A stretch of 64,000 bases of DNA from Hydrogenophilales bacterium 28-61-23. Lineage in GTDB: Bacteria > Pseudomonadota > Gammaproteobacteria > Burkholderiales > Thiobacillaceae. The translations under genes were made by a program, and so were the position numbers. The stretch is from NCBI GenBank assembly GCA_002281555.1, contig NCGJ01000007.1:1-64000 (forward strand), read 5' to 3'. Positions 39,284 through 47,646 of this stretch are shown piece by piece (position 1 is the first letter of the stretch; each line of letters begins with the position of its first letter). The notes beneath the pieces were generated by a model. The model was not told the DNA's origin, made no database searches, and worked only from the letters and a program-made list of their open reading frames with translations.

Positions 39284-39314
39284 AGCATTGACAATGCTGT
39301 AGCCCAATGGCTAC
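39284..39314. promoter_or_regulatory. Twin palindromes upstream of toxin-antitoxin pair
   Basis: AGCATTG-A-CAATGCT (39284-39298) and GTAGCC-CAAT-GGCTAC (39299-39314) are adjacent perfect inverted repeats just before the GTG of the toxin gene. A TTGACA hexamer (39288-39293) lies inside the first. Such twin palindromes fit autoregulation by the downstream HigA-like protein; this is inferred. Confidence 0.5.
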
Positions 39315-39323
39315 GGTCAGCCC

Positions 39324-39619
39324 GTGATCGAAATCCGCAAAACAGACCTTTTTGCACAATGGATGGATGCCCTGCGCGACATTCAGGCAAGAGCTCGCAT
39401 CCAGTAAGGATTGGGCGGCTCGCAACTGGAAACCCAGGAGATGTTGAGCCGGTTGGCGAAGGCGTCTCGGAGTTGCGAATCAACTACGGCCCCGGTTATC
39501 GGGTGTATTTCAAGCAGCAAGGACGAGAGCTGATTATTCTGCTGGCCGGTGGAGATAAGGCTACCCAAGCCAAGGACATCAAGGCTGCATTGCGCCTCGC
39601 ACGTAATCTTTCGGAGTAG
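39324..39619 (+). pseudogene. HigB/RelE-like toxin, frameshifted
   Basis: Two frames together encode a phage-derived Gp49/HigB-like toxin of the RelE superfamily. The N-terminal part (IEIRKTDLFAQWMDALRDIQARARIQ) reads from GTG 39324 to a TAA near 39405. The rest (RIGRLATGNPGDVEPVGEG, then INYGPGYRVYFKQQG and LLAGGDKATQAKDIKAAL) continues in another frame. The break at about 39402-39406 corresponds to one missing base. Everything else is intact, so inactivation looks recent, or is a sequencing error. The antitoxin follows 5 bp later. Confidence 0.78.
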
Positions 39620-39624
39620 CAACC

Positions 39625-39924
39625 ATGGCCAAGACCGTTACCACTCGCTATGACGTCGCCGAACACCTCAGAACACCAGAGGAAATGGCCGCTTATCTTG
39701 AAGCCTGCCTTGAAGAAGCCAACGGGGATGCCGCATTCATTGCCAAGGCACTTGGCGATATGGCTCGTGCAAAGGGGATGTCACAGGTCGCGCGCGATGC
39801 CGGACTGTCTCGCGAAAGCCTTTACAAAGCGCTTTCCGGCGAGCGTAGCCCAGGCTTCGATACCATCCTTAAGGTGATCGGCGCGTTGGGTCTGAAGCTG
39901 CATGCCGAAGCGGGGCACGGCTGA
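39625..39924 (+). CDS. HigA-like antitoxin, XRE family
   Basis: The 99-residue protein has the addiction-module antidote layout: an N-terminal toxin-binding part (MAKTVTTRYDVAEHLRTPEEMAAYLEACLEEA) and a C-terminal helix-turn-helix (MSQVARDAGLSRESLYKALSGERSPGFDTILKVIGALGLKL). It follows its toxin gene, the HigBA order, with a good ribosome-binding site (CGGAG). The toxin is frameshifted, so only the antitoxin would be made. Confidence 0.85.
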   Translation: MAKTVTTRYDVAEHLRTPEEMAAYLEACLEEANGDAAFIAKALGDMARAKGMSQVARDAGLSRESLYKALSGERSPGFDTILKVIGALGLKLHAEAGHG

Positions 39925-39957
39925 GAAGGTGTATGACTCAACAGTCAAACAAGGGTT

Positions 39958-40257
39958 ACGCAGCTTGAACCGTGGTCTGACCATTGTTTGCCAGAATCCG
40001 AGCGGCTACATCGTCGAAACCGTGCAGGCGGTGTTTCAAGCTTTATTCGATACCAACAGTTTCGAGGATTGCCTGATCGATGTGGTCAATCGCGGCGGCG
40101 ATGCCGACACCACCAGCGCCATATCGCCGGCATGCTGGCCGCCCCGCAGTGTACGGGCCAGTGGCAATAGCTGCTTGGCCTGGATGTGGGGATATGGCGC
40201 GCCTGCGAAACCCAGGCGCAGGAGCTACTGGAGATTGGCGAGCGCAAGTCGGGTTAG
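39958..40257 (+). pseudogene. C-terminal remnant of draG (dinitrogenase reductase-activating glycohydrolase)
   Basis: The sequence QNPSGYIVETVQAVFQALFD followed by VVNRGGDADTTSAI is a close match to the C-terminal part of DraG, the ADP-ribosylglycohydrolase that removes ADP-ribose from nitrogenase Fe protein. It includes the magnesium-binding GGDADTT. After GDADTT the frame shifts at about 40113, with homology (IAGMLA, then WRACETQAQELL) continuing in others up to a TAG at 40255-40257. Only about the last 95 codons remain; the N-terminal two thirds are missing at the antitoxin gene's edge. No intact draG is in this window, though draT is. Confidence 0.65.
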
Positions 40258-40821
40258 GTGGAGAAGAACAGATCAAATTTGATCAGAAGGTGGAAAGAAG
40301 CCGTCACGGATATCGACTTGTGTGACCGCTGTTCGGCCGAAGCGGATAGCCAGCCAGTCGGGGTGTGGGACAGCAATGGGTCAAGTCTGGACGTTCGAGG
40401 CATCGAGTCAGTAGGCCTCCTACTTTGGCTGTTGCGGTCAATCAACTTCTGATGCAGGTGTTCGAGTAGATCTCAGGGATTTGTGTTCCTTGTATCCGCC
40501 TTCCTCATTACGGAGAAGGTGATACGCGCAAGATATGATGATCCAACTCTGCCCACCTATGACTCAGACGATGTCGGTCCGGTCAATGTCAAGGCTGCCC
40601 CCCATCCCTCTGACGCCCTGCATATGCTTGCCGGCATCGCGAACATGGAAAAAACGCCACCTTCACCGCCCGAACTCCTGAGTCTCAATCGGGCAGAGTC
40701 TGACATAACTTTCGACATATTGTGGATCAGTGGCCCGGTGAGTAAGATCACCTAACGAGCGAGGCGACAGCTGGGTTTAACACGCACATCTAGTAAAACT
40801 TTATAAATTGGGAGGTGCAAA
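40258..40821. other. Accessory stretch with only weak open frames
   Basis: No gene is supported with confidence apart from one possible small frame at 40483-40755, listed separately. The base composition is more AT-rich than the chromosome around it. Just before 40822 TTAACA and TTTATA hexamers, 17 bp apart, could be a sigma-70 promoter for the following PEP-CTERM gene. Confidence 0.4.
40483..40755 (+). CDS. Doubtful small hypothetical protein
   Basis: A 90-residue frame starts at GTG 40483 with AGGGAT upstream. The N-terminus (FLVSAFLITEKVI) is hydrophobic and the rest is Pro-, Ser- and Asp-rich. No family is recognised and the codon usage is not like the neighbours', so it may not be a gene. 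Confidence 0.25.
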   Translation: MFLVSAFLITEKVIRARYDDPTLPTYDSDDVGPVNVKAAPHPSDALHMLAGIANMEKTPPSPPELLSLNRAESDITFDILWISGPVSKIT

Positions 40822-41484
40822 ATGTGCCGCTGCATTAAGTATTATTTTCTGATGGCATTATTGGCATTTAGCCTACAGGCGAATGCCGCTGTAACGGCCT
40901 ATAACACTTTCTTGCCGAATCCCCAGCGATTCGGGCAGCAATCTGGTTTCGGTTATAGCGGTGGGCTTCAAGTAACCGATACCATCTTCGGTGTCTCATT
41001 CATTCCGACTATTAGTGGCAATCTTGTTGATATTTGGATTGCACTTGGAACATCGTTAGCCGATCCTGGTGACGACCTGGTAAATGTTTTTCTCGCCACC
41101 TCTGGTTCTCAGAAAGAGCCGGATTTGATCTTGGCAGAAACGACTGTTAATGGCGAACTTGCGAAGCGAGAAAGCGTTGTCGAAATATCCGCGGGTGACA
41201 CTGATATCTTCCTGCAGGCGGGAACACTCTATTGGATGTTGATTTCTCCCGGGCCGGGTACACCGCAAGTCGGCTGGCTGGGCGGCCCCCCAAATGAGCC
41301 AGAAGGTACTTTTTCCGCCTATCTCGATCCTAACAGCCCGACTGGCTGGTTCATAGCACCTTTCAACTCTAATGGCGCCATGCGCATCGATGTATCCCCC
41401 GTGCCCGAGCCTGAGACCTACGCCATGCTGTCCATAGGCCTGTTGCTTGTTGTCAGTTCTCACAGAGCCAAGAAGCATCCTTAA
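40822..41484 (+). CDS. PEP-CTERM sorting domain exported protein
   Basis: The 220-residue protein has a signal peptide (YYFLMALLAFSLQANA) and ends VPEPETYAMLSIGLLLVVSSHRAKK, the PEP-CTERM signal in its common PEPETYAML form. The middle resembles a beta-sandwich of the choice-of-anchor kind (ISAGDTDIFLQAGTLYWMLI) with no catalytic motif seen. GGGAGG precedes the start. It begins a two-gene group of PEP-CTERM proteins with the next gene 34 bp away. Confidence 0.85.
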   Translation: MCRCIKYYFLMALLAFSLQANAAVTAYNTFLPNPQRFGQQSGFGYSGGLQVTDTIFGVSFIPTISGNLVDIWIALGTSLADPGDDLVNVFLATSGSQKEPDLILAETTVNGELAKRESVVEISAGDTDIFLQAGTLYWMLISPGPGTPQVGWLGGPPNEPEGTFSAYLDPNSPTGWFIAPFNSNGAMRIDVSPVPEPETYAMLSIGLLLVVSSHRAKKHP

Positions 41485-41518
41485 GATCGGCACCTAATCA
41501 CAAGGGCTTTACTCAATC

Positions 41519-42298
41519 ATGAATACCTATATCCTCTCAATAACTGCTGCCTTGATGATCACCGGCCATTTTGGAATTGAAGACGCGCAAGCCAAGCTTC
41601 ACGATCGTGGCGGTGGTTTAATCTATGACGATGTCTTGAATATCACTTGGCTCCAGAATTCCTTCTACTCATGGGACCATGATGGAATTGGCGTTATGTC
41701 CCTACAGGATGCAAAAAGCTGGGCTGCGAACCTAGCTTATTACGATAGTGTGAGAAATGTAACCTGGAATGATTGGCGCCTCCCTAAGTTGGCGCCGGTA
41801 GGTTCAGAAATGAATTACATATGGTCCAATAATGGTTCTACGGACAATGGATTTAACAATTCCGGCACAAATACAGAGCTGGGCTACATGTACTACATTA
41901 ATTTCGGCAATGTGGGTTTCTGCAAACCCAACGGCTATGGCTTATCTAGCTCTTGCGAGCTCGACTTGGGTTTCGGCCTAAAAGATGGTCCGGCACCGGA
42001 TGATGAAAGCCTTTTTCACATCCCCAAGGACATTAGTCTGACTTATTGGATCGACAGCACGTATAACCCGGATCCCGTTTATGGTTGGTCGTTTGACATG
42101 ATCGTGGGTAGTCAGGGTGTTGGCATCATTGAAAAGCCGATGAGCAATACCATCCTCACTCCTCCTGCCGATCTCTACGCTTGGGCAGTCCGTGATGGCG
42201 ATGTGGCAGCTGTCCCCGAACCCACTGATACCCTCCTGATGCTTGTTGGCCTCGCTGCCGTAGGGCTACGCCTTCGAAAACGCCTAGCCCACGCCTAA
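41519..42298 (+). CDS. PEP-CTERM protein with DUF1566-like domain
   Basis: The 259-residue protein has a signal peptide and a DUF1566/Lcl-type module (HDRGGGLIYDDVLNITWLQN, AKSWAANLAYY, WNDWRLPKLAPVGSEM), a lectin-like fold common in surface proteins. It ends VPEPTDTLLMLVGLAAVGLRLRKRL, a PEP-CTERM signal. No good Shine-Dalgarno sequence is seen, so translation may be coupled to the gene before it. Composition is AT-rich relative to flanking genes. Confidence 0.83.
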   Translation: MNTYILSITAALMITGHFGIEDAQAKLHDRGGGLIYDDVLNITWLQNSFYSWDHDGIGVMSLQDAKSWAANLAYYDSVRNVTWNDWRLPKLAPVGSEMNYIWSNNGSTDNGFNNSGTNTELGYMYYINFGNVGFCKPNGYGLSSSCELDLGFGLKDGPAPDDESLFHIPKDISLTYWIDSTYNPDPVYGWSFDMIVGSQGVGIIEKPMSNTILTPPADLYAWAVRDGDVAAVPEPTDTLLMLVGLAAVGLRLRKRLAHA

Positions 42299-42447
42299 CC
42301 TGTCTCGCTTTGCGGCGAAGCCAGCTGGCTTGCCTAACCTTAATAGCGGGAACTGGCCGGTATATATAACAAGCTGCCCTAGTGGATCGCCACATCAATG
42401 GCCGCTTTGGCCGAACACCAGCCACACAAGCTGATACCCGTGACGCT

Positions 42448-42876
42448 CTACATCAGTACCGGCAGCCCGCCAGACATCTCCACCCGCGCCTCGCCGATGC
42501 GCTTGAGGTGCGCGGCCAGCGCCATATCCATGCTGGTCAGGTGCAGGCTGAACCATTCTTCCAGGCCCTGCTTCACAAACGCGCGCGGCAGCATCAGGCG
42601 GCCGCGTTGCACGGCGCGATTCATCTGCACCAGATCGCCGTAGATGCGGTGGTGTTCGCCTTCGTGCTCGTTCAGCGCGGGGAAGCGCGAGATGCGCATC
42701 AAGCGACCTTCGTTGGTGAAATGCAGCCGGCAATGTTCGAGCAGTTTCTCGAACAGGGCGGCGAAGTCGGTGTCGTCGCACTCCGCCAGCATGTTGACCA
42801 GGGCGGTGAATTCGCGGTGGGTGGCGTCCATTTCCGCCACGCCGAGGGCGTGGACGCTGTCATCCCAGGCCAGCAT
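42448..42876 (-). CDS. Bacteriohemerythrin
   Basis: The 142-residue protein binds O2 at a di-iron site in a four-helix bundle. The ligand pattern is visible: MDATHREF (His), HCRLHFTNE (His and Glu), HEGEHHRIY (His pair) and LHLTSMDMALAAHL (His, Asp). In the usual HFxxEE the second glutamate is glycine here, but the first, the iron ligand, is kept. Its ATG shares one base with the stop of the SIR2-like gene (TGATG), so the two are translationally coupled. Roles in the family include O2 sensing, storage and delivery to oxygenases. Confidence 0.88.
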   Translation of the reverse strand: MLAWDDSVHALGVAEMDATHREFTALVNMLAECDDTDFAALFEKLLEHCRLHFTNEGRLMRISRFPALNEHEGEHHRIYGDLVQMNRAVQRGRLMLPRAFVKQGLEEWFSLHLTSMDMALAAHLKRIGEARVEMSGGLPVLM

Positions 42877-43781
42877 CAGGCCGCCTCCAGCGCGACATCG
42901 GCCACCCCCGCCGCCTGGGTCGCGGCGAGCAGGTCGGCGATGCCGGCCGGTACCAGTTCTATGCCCAGCTTGGCGAGGAAGCGTTTTTCCTTGTCGTTGG
43001 CGTTGGGCATCAAGGCCCAGCCGGCGGGCTTGGCGGCGCCAAATTGGATATCGGACAGCACCATGCGCTCGGTGTCCCGGTTCAGGGGCAGGCCGAGCAG
43101 CAGGTAGCGCTTGCCCTGGCGCATGCGCTTGACGAAGGCGGGGATGCCGAAACCGCCCATCAGTTCGGTGACGTAATCGACGAAATCGGCGTCCGAGGCG
43201 ATGTAGTGCGACTCCGGCAGCGGCGTGCCGAGCGGCTTGAACAGCACCGGCAGGGTCACATCGACATCGCCCTGTTCGATTGCCTTGTAGCCGACGCCGA
43301 GCTTGCCGATGACGCCGCTGCCGTCGTGCTGATACAGCTTGAAGCGGTAGTCAGTGCCGCCGATGCGCGACAGGCCGACGATCAGGGTATGCGGGCGGTC
43401 GGCATAGGCTTGTTGCATCAGGGTGTCGCGGTTGCTGTCGACGACATAGGACAGGTTCTGTCCGGCCAGCCAGGTGTGCAGCGCGGAGGTGGTCCAGACC
43501 GTGTCGCGATAGGTGCGGTCGAGAAACCTGCTGACCGCCGAACGGCCTTTTTTCAGCTCGAAGTTCATCGCGGCGCGGGGAAACTCGTACATCAGCTTGG
43601 GCGCCATCGGCTTGCCGTCGTTCATCGCCAGGATGAGGCTGTCCGAATCGGCGGGAATCGCCTTGCCGCTGGCCGGGTCGATCACGCCATCGAGGGCGCG
43701 GCAGCCGAGATAGGGCACGACGCTGCCGTCGGCCAGACCGGCGAGGATGGAAGCAAATGCGCTGGAGTTGTCTGTTGCCAT
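42876..43781 (-). CDS. SIR2-like domain protein
   Basis: The 301-residue protein resembles the SIR2/STALD fold: an N-terminal VVPYLGCRAL in place of the glycine-rich NAD loop, then a motif order of Asn-Arg-Asp (VVDSNRDTLMQ) and YRFKLYQHDGSG, comparable to the KLHG strand, and SHYIASDADFVDYVTEL, like the YxxF segment after it. Such proteins hydrolyse or bind NAD and occur in defence systems and elsewhere; this one is not a canonical deacetylase, as the catalytic histidine context is unusual. AGGAG precedes the start, and a sigma-54-like promoter lies at 43814-43829. It is translated together with bacteriohemerythrin. Confidence 0.62.
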   Translation of the reverse strand: MATDNSSAFASILAGLADGSVVPYLGCRALDGVIDPASGKAIPADSDSLILAMNDGKPMAPKLMYEFPRAAMNFELKKGRSAVSRFLDRTYRDTVWTTSALHTWLAGQNLSYVVDSNRDTLMQQAYADRPHTLIVGLSRIGGTDYRFKLYQHDGSGVIGKLGVGYKAIEQGDVDVTLPVLFKPLGTPLPESHYIASDADFVDYVTELMGGFGIPAFVKRMRQGKRYLLLGLPLNRDTERMVLSDIQFGAAKPAGWALMPNANDKEKRFLAKLGIELVPAGIADLLAATQAAGVADVALEAA

Positions 43782-43813
43782 GGAACGCTCCTGATTGTGA
43801 ATGGAGTAACCAT

Positions 43814-43829
43814 TGCAAGAAGCGGGCCG
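43814..43829 (-). promoter_or_regulatory. Sigma-54-like promoter of the SIR2-hemerythrin pair
   Basis: On the minus strand CGGCCCGCTTCTTGCA has GG and GC ten bases apart and a perfect TTGCA at -12, while the -24 half (CGGCCCG) agrees with TGGCACG at five of seven bases. It lies 32 bp before the ATG at 43781. Confidence 0.45.
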
Positions 43830-43930
43830 ACTGGAAACCGCGCAAGGATGCGGGTTCGCGGGCCGGCGGTCATGTCGGATTCATGCCAACGGCCGGGTTT
43901 TGTCGGGTTTTCCATCCCGGCGCCGCCTGT

Positions 43931-44818
43931 TCAACCGGCTCGGTCTTCGTCCTCGAGCCGGGTCACGGTCACGCCGACCGTCAGGGTATGCGAGCCGCCG
44001 CCGTGCAGCACACCCTTGAACGGGGGGACATCGCCGTAGTCGCGACCCCATGCCAGGGTCAGGTGGCCAAGGCCTGTCGCCACGCCGTTGGTGGGGTCGA
44101 AATCGAACCAGCCCAGGCCGGGTAGCCAGACGCCGATCCAGGCATGCGTGGCGTCGGCGCCGAGCTGGCGCGCCTGGCCTGGCGGCGGCGTGGTTTCCAG
44201 ATAGCCGCTGACGTAGCGCGCGGCCAGGCCCAGGCCGCGCAGCCCGGCCAGGGCGAGGTGGGCGAAGTCCTGGCAGACGCCGTGGCGTTTTTGCATGATT
44301 TCGGTCAGCGGCGTGTCGATTTCGGTGGCCCTGGGGCGGTACTGAAAATCGGTCTGGATGCGCGCGGAGAGGTCGGCCACGGCGTCGAGCAAAGGCCGTC
44401 CGGGCGGGAAGCTGACCCGGGCGTATTCGGTGGCGGCCTCGAGTGGCGCGATCATCGGCGATTCCAGACAGAACTCGCGCGCGGCGATGGCGTCGCCGAC
44501 GGGGCGCGCCAGGCTGGCAACCACGGACTCCCAGGCCGGCGAGGTTTTCGGCGCCGGCGTCGGCGTCCGTTCGATCAGGCTATGGGCGATCACGCTCAGG
44601 GCTGTGTGCGGTCGCCGCGACATGAACCAGGCGACACGGTTGCCCCAGGCATCCGGTCTTTCCCGGTAATCGTCGGCGACGGGGTCGAGTTCCAGCCGGC
44701 TTTCCAGCACCCGCTGGCCCGGACAGTCGCGTGGCAGCAAACGCGTCTCGCCGTAGTTGAGGCCGACGTTCTGGCCATAGCGATAGCGGGTCAGGTGTTC
44801 GACTCGGAAGCGGGTCAT
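43931..44818 (-). CDS. Transglutaminase-like cysteine peptidase-fold protein
   Basis: The 295-residue protein has the bacterial transglutaminase N-terminal domain and a core with the catalytic triad: Cys in RHGVCQDFAHLA, His in ADATHAWIGVW and Asp in GWFDFDPTNG. It probably acts as a protease, amidase or crosslinking enzyme on a peptide made or modified by the neighbouring ATP-grasp proteins. Its start overlaps the end of the ATP-grasp/alpha-E gene by 4 bp (ATGA). It is the last gene of the leftward arm. Confidence 0.88.
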   Translation of the reverse strand: MTRFRVEHLTRYRYGQNVGLNYGETRLLPRDCPGQRVLESRLELDPVADDYRERPDAWGNRVAWFMSRRPHTALSVIAHSLIERTPTPAPKTSPAWESVVASLARPVGDAIAAREFCLESPMIAPLEAATEYARVSFPPGRPLLDAVADLSARIQTDFQYRPRATEIDTPLTEIMQKRHGVCQDFAHLALAGLRGLGLAARYVSGYLETTPPPGQARQLGADATHAWIGVWLPGLGWFDFDPTNGVATGLGHLTLAWGRDYGDVPPFKGVLHGGGSHTLTVGVTVTRLEDEDRAG

Positions 44819-47346
44819 GGCAGTGGCGCCAGCGCGCGCAGGGCATGCAATTCCTGGACATGGGTGAACCAGGTATGGGTGATAGCGTCGGAGGTGCCGG
44901 ACAGTTCGCCGGTGACTTCGCTCAGCACGCGAATCAGGCGGGCGCGCTCCTCGACGTCGATCCGCGTGCCCGCCACGCGGGCCGCGCTGGCGGCGAGCCG
45001 TTGTTCCGCGTTGAACAGCAGGCGCTCGGCCTGGCAGTGGTGCCCCGGCCGGGCGATTTCATCGAGATGGCGGCGCGCGGTAAGCAGTTGATAGATCAGC
45101 GCGCGCGGGCTGCCGCTGTCCCATAGCTGAAGTTCCAGCACGCCGGCCAGGAACGGTTCGCTGCGATAGCGGCGGCGGAAGGTGATCAGGCTGTCCGCGC
45201 TGGCGAGCACCAGGGACAGGCTTTCCCGCTCGGCTTCGTCGGTCAGCGGCGAGTCCAGAATGGCGCTGAGCACGACGCAGGTCGACAGGCTGCGTTCGAT
45301 GCGGCGGCCCAGGTCGAAGAAGCGGAAGGCCTGCGCGCGTGGCAGGGTCTCGGAGGCGAGGCCGGCCAGGCCGGCCAGGGTGTCGATCAGGCGGCCCAGC
45401 CAGAGATCGGTGCGTTCATGGCCATGGCCGCGCCGGCGCGGGCGTTTGCTCCAGTCGCGCTCGATGCGGTCGAGCAGGCGCCAGATCGCCACCGACCAGT
45501 ACTCGCGCGTGCCATAGGTGCAGCCGAGCAGGGCGCGCACGGAATGGGCGAGGTTGCCCGGACGCTCCTCGTAGGTGAGCAGATCGCGGATTTCGGTGGC
45601 CAGATCGGTGGACATGTCGGCGGGAAGGTCGCTCCGATGCGGGGCAGCGCGGGCGCCCGGGGCATGGCCGATCATGCGCATCAGCGCGTTCAGCACCGGC
45701 GCCAGGCCGGGCGTGGTTTCCTCTTCCCAGAGGCCGTCGAGCACCGTGCGCAACAGGCGCGCCACGCCTTCGGCGCGTTCCAGATAGCGGCCCGCCCAGT
45801 ACAGGTTGTCGGCCGCGCGGCTGGTCAGGATTTCCGTCTCGGCGCGTCCGTTGGCGGGCGGACGGACCTGTATCGGCTTGGGCGGCCCCGGGGTGACCCA
45901 GGTGTCTTTCGACAGGGCGCCGCTCTGGCTCGACAGCAAGTCGTTTTCGCCGCAACGGGTAAGTCCGCCGGGCAGGGCGACATAAGCGTCGCCATGGCTG
46001 ACCAGAAAGGCGCGCAGGCTCATGTGTTGCGGCATCAGGCGATGCTCGCGCAGCGCCGGCACGCTGGACAGCGCCAGCGGCTGCTGGCCGACGTAGAGAT
46101 GCGGCCGGGCGCGGATGCGTTCGCGCCAGGCCGCCAGTTGCGCGCTGTCCAGGCTGGCGCCCAGCACGGTTTCGCTGGCGCGGCCGCGGGCGATGGGTTT
46201 CAGCACCAGGCGCGGCAGGTTGGCCAGCACGTAGTCGCATTCTTTTTTCTGCCCGCACCACCAGGTCGCGGCGGTGGGCAGTCGCAGTTCCTCTCCCAGC
46301 AAGGCCTTTGCCAGCGCAGGGAGGAAGGGCAGCAGGGCGGGATTTTCCAGCAGCCCGGAACCGGGCGGGTTGGCCATCGCCACCGTGCCGCGGCGCAGCG
46401 CCTCGATCAGCCCGGCGCTGCCCAGGCGCGAGTCCTGCCTGAGTTCGAGCGGGTCGCACCAGTCCTCGTCGACGCGGCGCAGGATCACATCGACCGGCTT
46501 CAGGCCGGACACCGCCTTCAACCAGACGCGCCCGTCGCGCACGGTGAGGTCATCGCCCTGGGCCAGGGTGTAACCCAGACGCGCGGCCAGATAGGCGTGT
46601 TCGAAGTAGGTTTCGTTGGCCGGGCCGGGCGTGAGCACCACCACGTGAGGATGCTCGACCGGGTTCGGCGACAGTTCCATCAGGGTCGATTGCAGGGCTT
46701 CCAGCCAGTGGCTGAGCTTGGCCACGCCGGCATCCTCGAGCAGTTCCGGGAAGGTGCGCGCCATCACCGCGCGGTTTTCCAGGGCATAGCCGACGCCCGA
46801 GGGCGCCTGGGTGCGATCCGCCATGACCCAGACCCGACCGTCCGGCCCGCGCGCGAGATCCGCCGCGTAGAGCGTGAGTTGGCGGCGCGGGGCGGTCAAC
46901 GATGTGGGCAGGGCGCCGACCAGCGGACGCAGATAGCCGGCATGGCCGTAGACCAGTTCCGGCGGCAGCAGGCCGCGCTTGAGCAAGGTCTGGCCGCCAT
47001 ACAGGTCGCGCAGGATCAGGTCGAGCAGGCGCGCGCGCTGGTCGAGACCGGCGGCGATGCCCAGCCACTCGGCGCCGTCCAGCACCAGCGGAATCGGATC
47101 GAGTTGCCAGGTGCGGCTGTAGCCGCGCGGATCGTCGTAGACGTGATAGGTCACCCCGTTCTCGCGCAGCAGCCGGGCGATGCGCTGCCCGCGCGCCGCC
47201 CACTCGCGCGCGCCCAGCCCGGCCAGTCCCTTGACCAGATGCGCCCAGTGCGGACGCACGCCGGATTTGCCATCCCACATTTCGTCCCGGACGCCGGGCA
47301 GCGGGTGGTAGTCGGCGGCCGGGCTGAGCAGCGAGAGTTGGGTCAT
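44815..47346 (-). CDS. Circularly permuted ATP-grasp fused to alpha-E domain
   Basis: The 843-residue protein joins a type 2 circularly permuted ATP-grasp (1 to about 490; DGRVWVMADRTQAPSGVGYALENR, VDVILRRVDEDWCDPLELR, LVLKPIARGRASETVLG) to an alpha-E domain (about 510-843; RAADNLYWAGRYLERAEGVARLL). ATP-grasp ligases form amide bonds through acyl phosphates. Comparative genomics predicts that these act with alpha-E and transglutaminase proteins in peptide synthesis and processing. It starts 4 bp after the toxin stop, so its translation may depend on that of the toxin gene. The rightward arm has the same domains as two separate genes. Confidence 0.85.
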   Translation of the reverse strand: MTQLSLLSPAADYHPLPGVRDEMWDGKSGVRPHWAHLVKGLAGLGAREWAARGQRIARLLRENGVTYHVYDDPRGYSRTWQLDPIPLVLDGAEWLGIAAGLDQRARLLDLILRDLYGGQTLLKRGLLPPELVYGHAGYLRPLVGALPTSLTAPRRQLTLYAADLARGPDGRVWVMADRTQAPSGVGYALENRAVMARTFPELLEDAGVAKLSHWLEALQSTLMELSPNPVEHPHVVVLTPGPANETYFEHAYLAARLGYTLAQGDDLTVRDGRVWLKAVSGLKPVDVILRRVDEDWCDPLELRQDSRLGSAGLIEALRRGTVAMANPPGSGLLENPALLPFLPALAKALLGEELRLPTAATWWCGQKKECDYVLANLPRLVLKPIARGRASETVLGASLDSAQLAAWRERIRARPHLYVGQQPLALSSVPALREHRLMPQHMSLRAFLVSHGDAYVALPGGLTRCGENDLLSSQSGALSKDTWVTPGPPKPIQVRPPANGRAETEILTSRAADNLYWAGRYLERAEGVARLLRTVLDGLWEEETTPGLAPVLNALMRMIGHAPGARAAPHRSDLPADMSTDLATEIRDLLTYEERPGNLAHSVRALLGCTYGTREYWSVAIWRLLDRIERDWSKRPRRRGHGHERTDLWLGRLIDTLAGLAGLASETLPRAQAFRFFDLGRRIERSLSTCVVLSAILDSPLTDEAERESLSLVLASADSLITFRRRYRSEPFLAGVLELQLWDSGSPRALIYQLLTARRHLDEIARPGHHCQAERLLFNAEQRLAASAARVAGTRIDVEERARLIRVLSEVTGELSGTSDAITHTWFTHVQELHALRALAPLP

Positions 47347-47349
47347 GCT

Positions 47350-47628
47350 TTATCGGTACACCGCATCATGGCTGCCCACATTGATTGGGATGATTTCGCC
47401 ATCGACGATCAGCATTTCCAGCGTGATGCGATAAGACAGGTTGATCGAAACCGAATGCAGCCCCTCCAGGCGACCGCTCAGCGCATGCAAACGCAGCGAG
47501 GGATGCTGTGGATTGGCGGCTAGCAATTGCAACGTTTTCGTATACACGCCAACCAGTTCAGGATGGCTCTTGAGAAACAGCTTGGCGCGCTTGTTGTATC
47601 GCTCGGTAAAAATCAGGCGGTATGGCAT
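47350..47628 (-). CDS. RelE/YafQ-like toxin
   Basis: The 92-residue protein is of the RelE/ParE superfamily (MPYRLIFTERYNKRAKLFLKSH, then LHALSGRLEGLHSVSINLSYRITL, ending NVGSHDAVYR), with the basic, His-rich C-terminus of mRNA interferases. Antitoxin is encoded 18 bp before it. The stop lies 4 bp before the ATP-grasp/alpha-E gene, making this pair an insertion in, or part of, that operon. Confidence 0.82.
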   Translation of the reverse strand: MPYRLIFTERYNKRAKLFLKSHPELVGVYTKTLQLLAANPQHPSLRLHALSGRLEGLHSVSINLSYRITLEMLIVDGEIIPINVGSHDAVYR

Positions 47629-47646
47629 GTCCCTTACGACGACTCG

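Noticed and set aside
40258-40452. 64-residue frame MEKNRSNLIRRWKEAV
   Set aside because: It starts on the end of the draG remnant, lacks a family match and has no convincing ribosome-binding site.
43867-43888. TGGCATGAATCCGACA on the minus strand as a sigma-54 promoter of the SIR2 gene
   Set aside because: The -12 dinucleotide GC is AC; the site at 43814-43829 fits better.
45418-47523. 701-codon plus-strand frame opposite the ATP-grasp/alpha-E gene
   Set aside because: It has no recognisable domain and mirrors the codon bias of the real gene; the minus-strand protein has clear ATP-grasp motifs.
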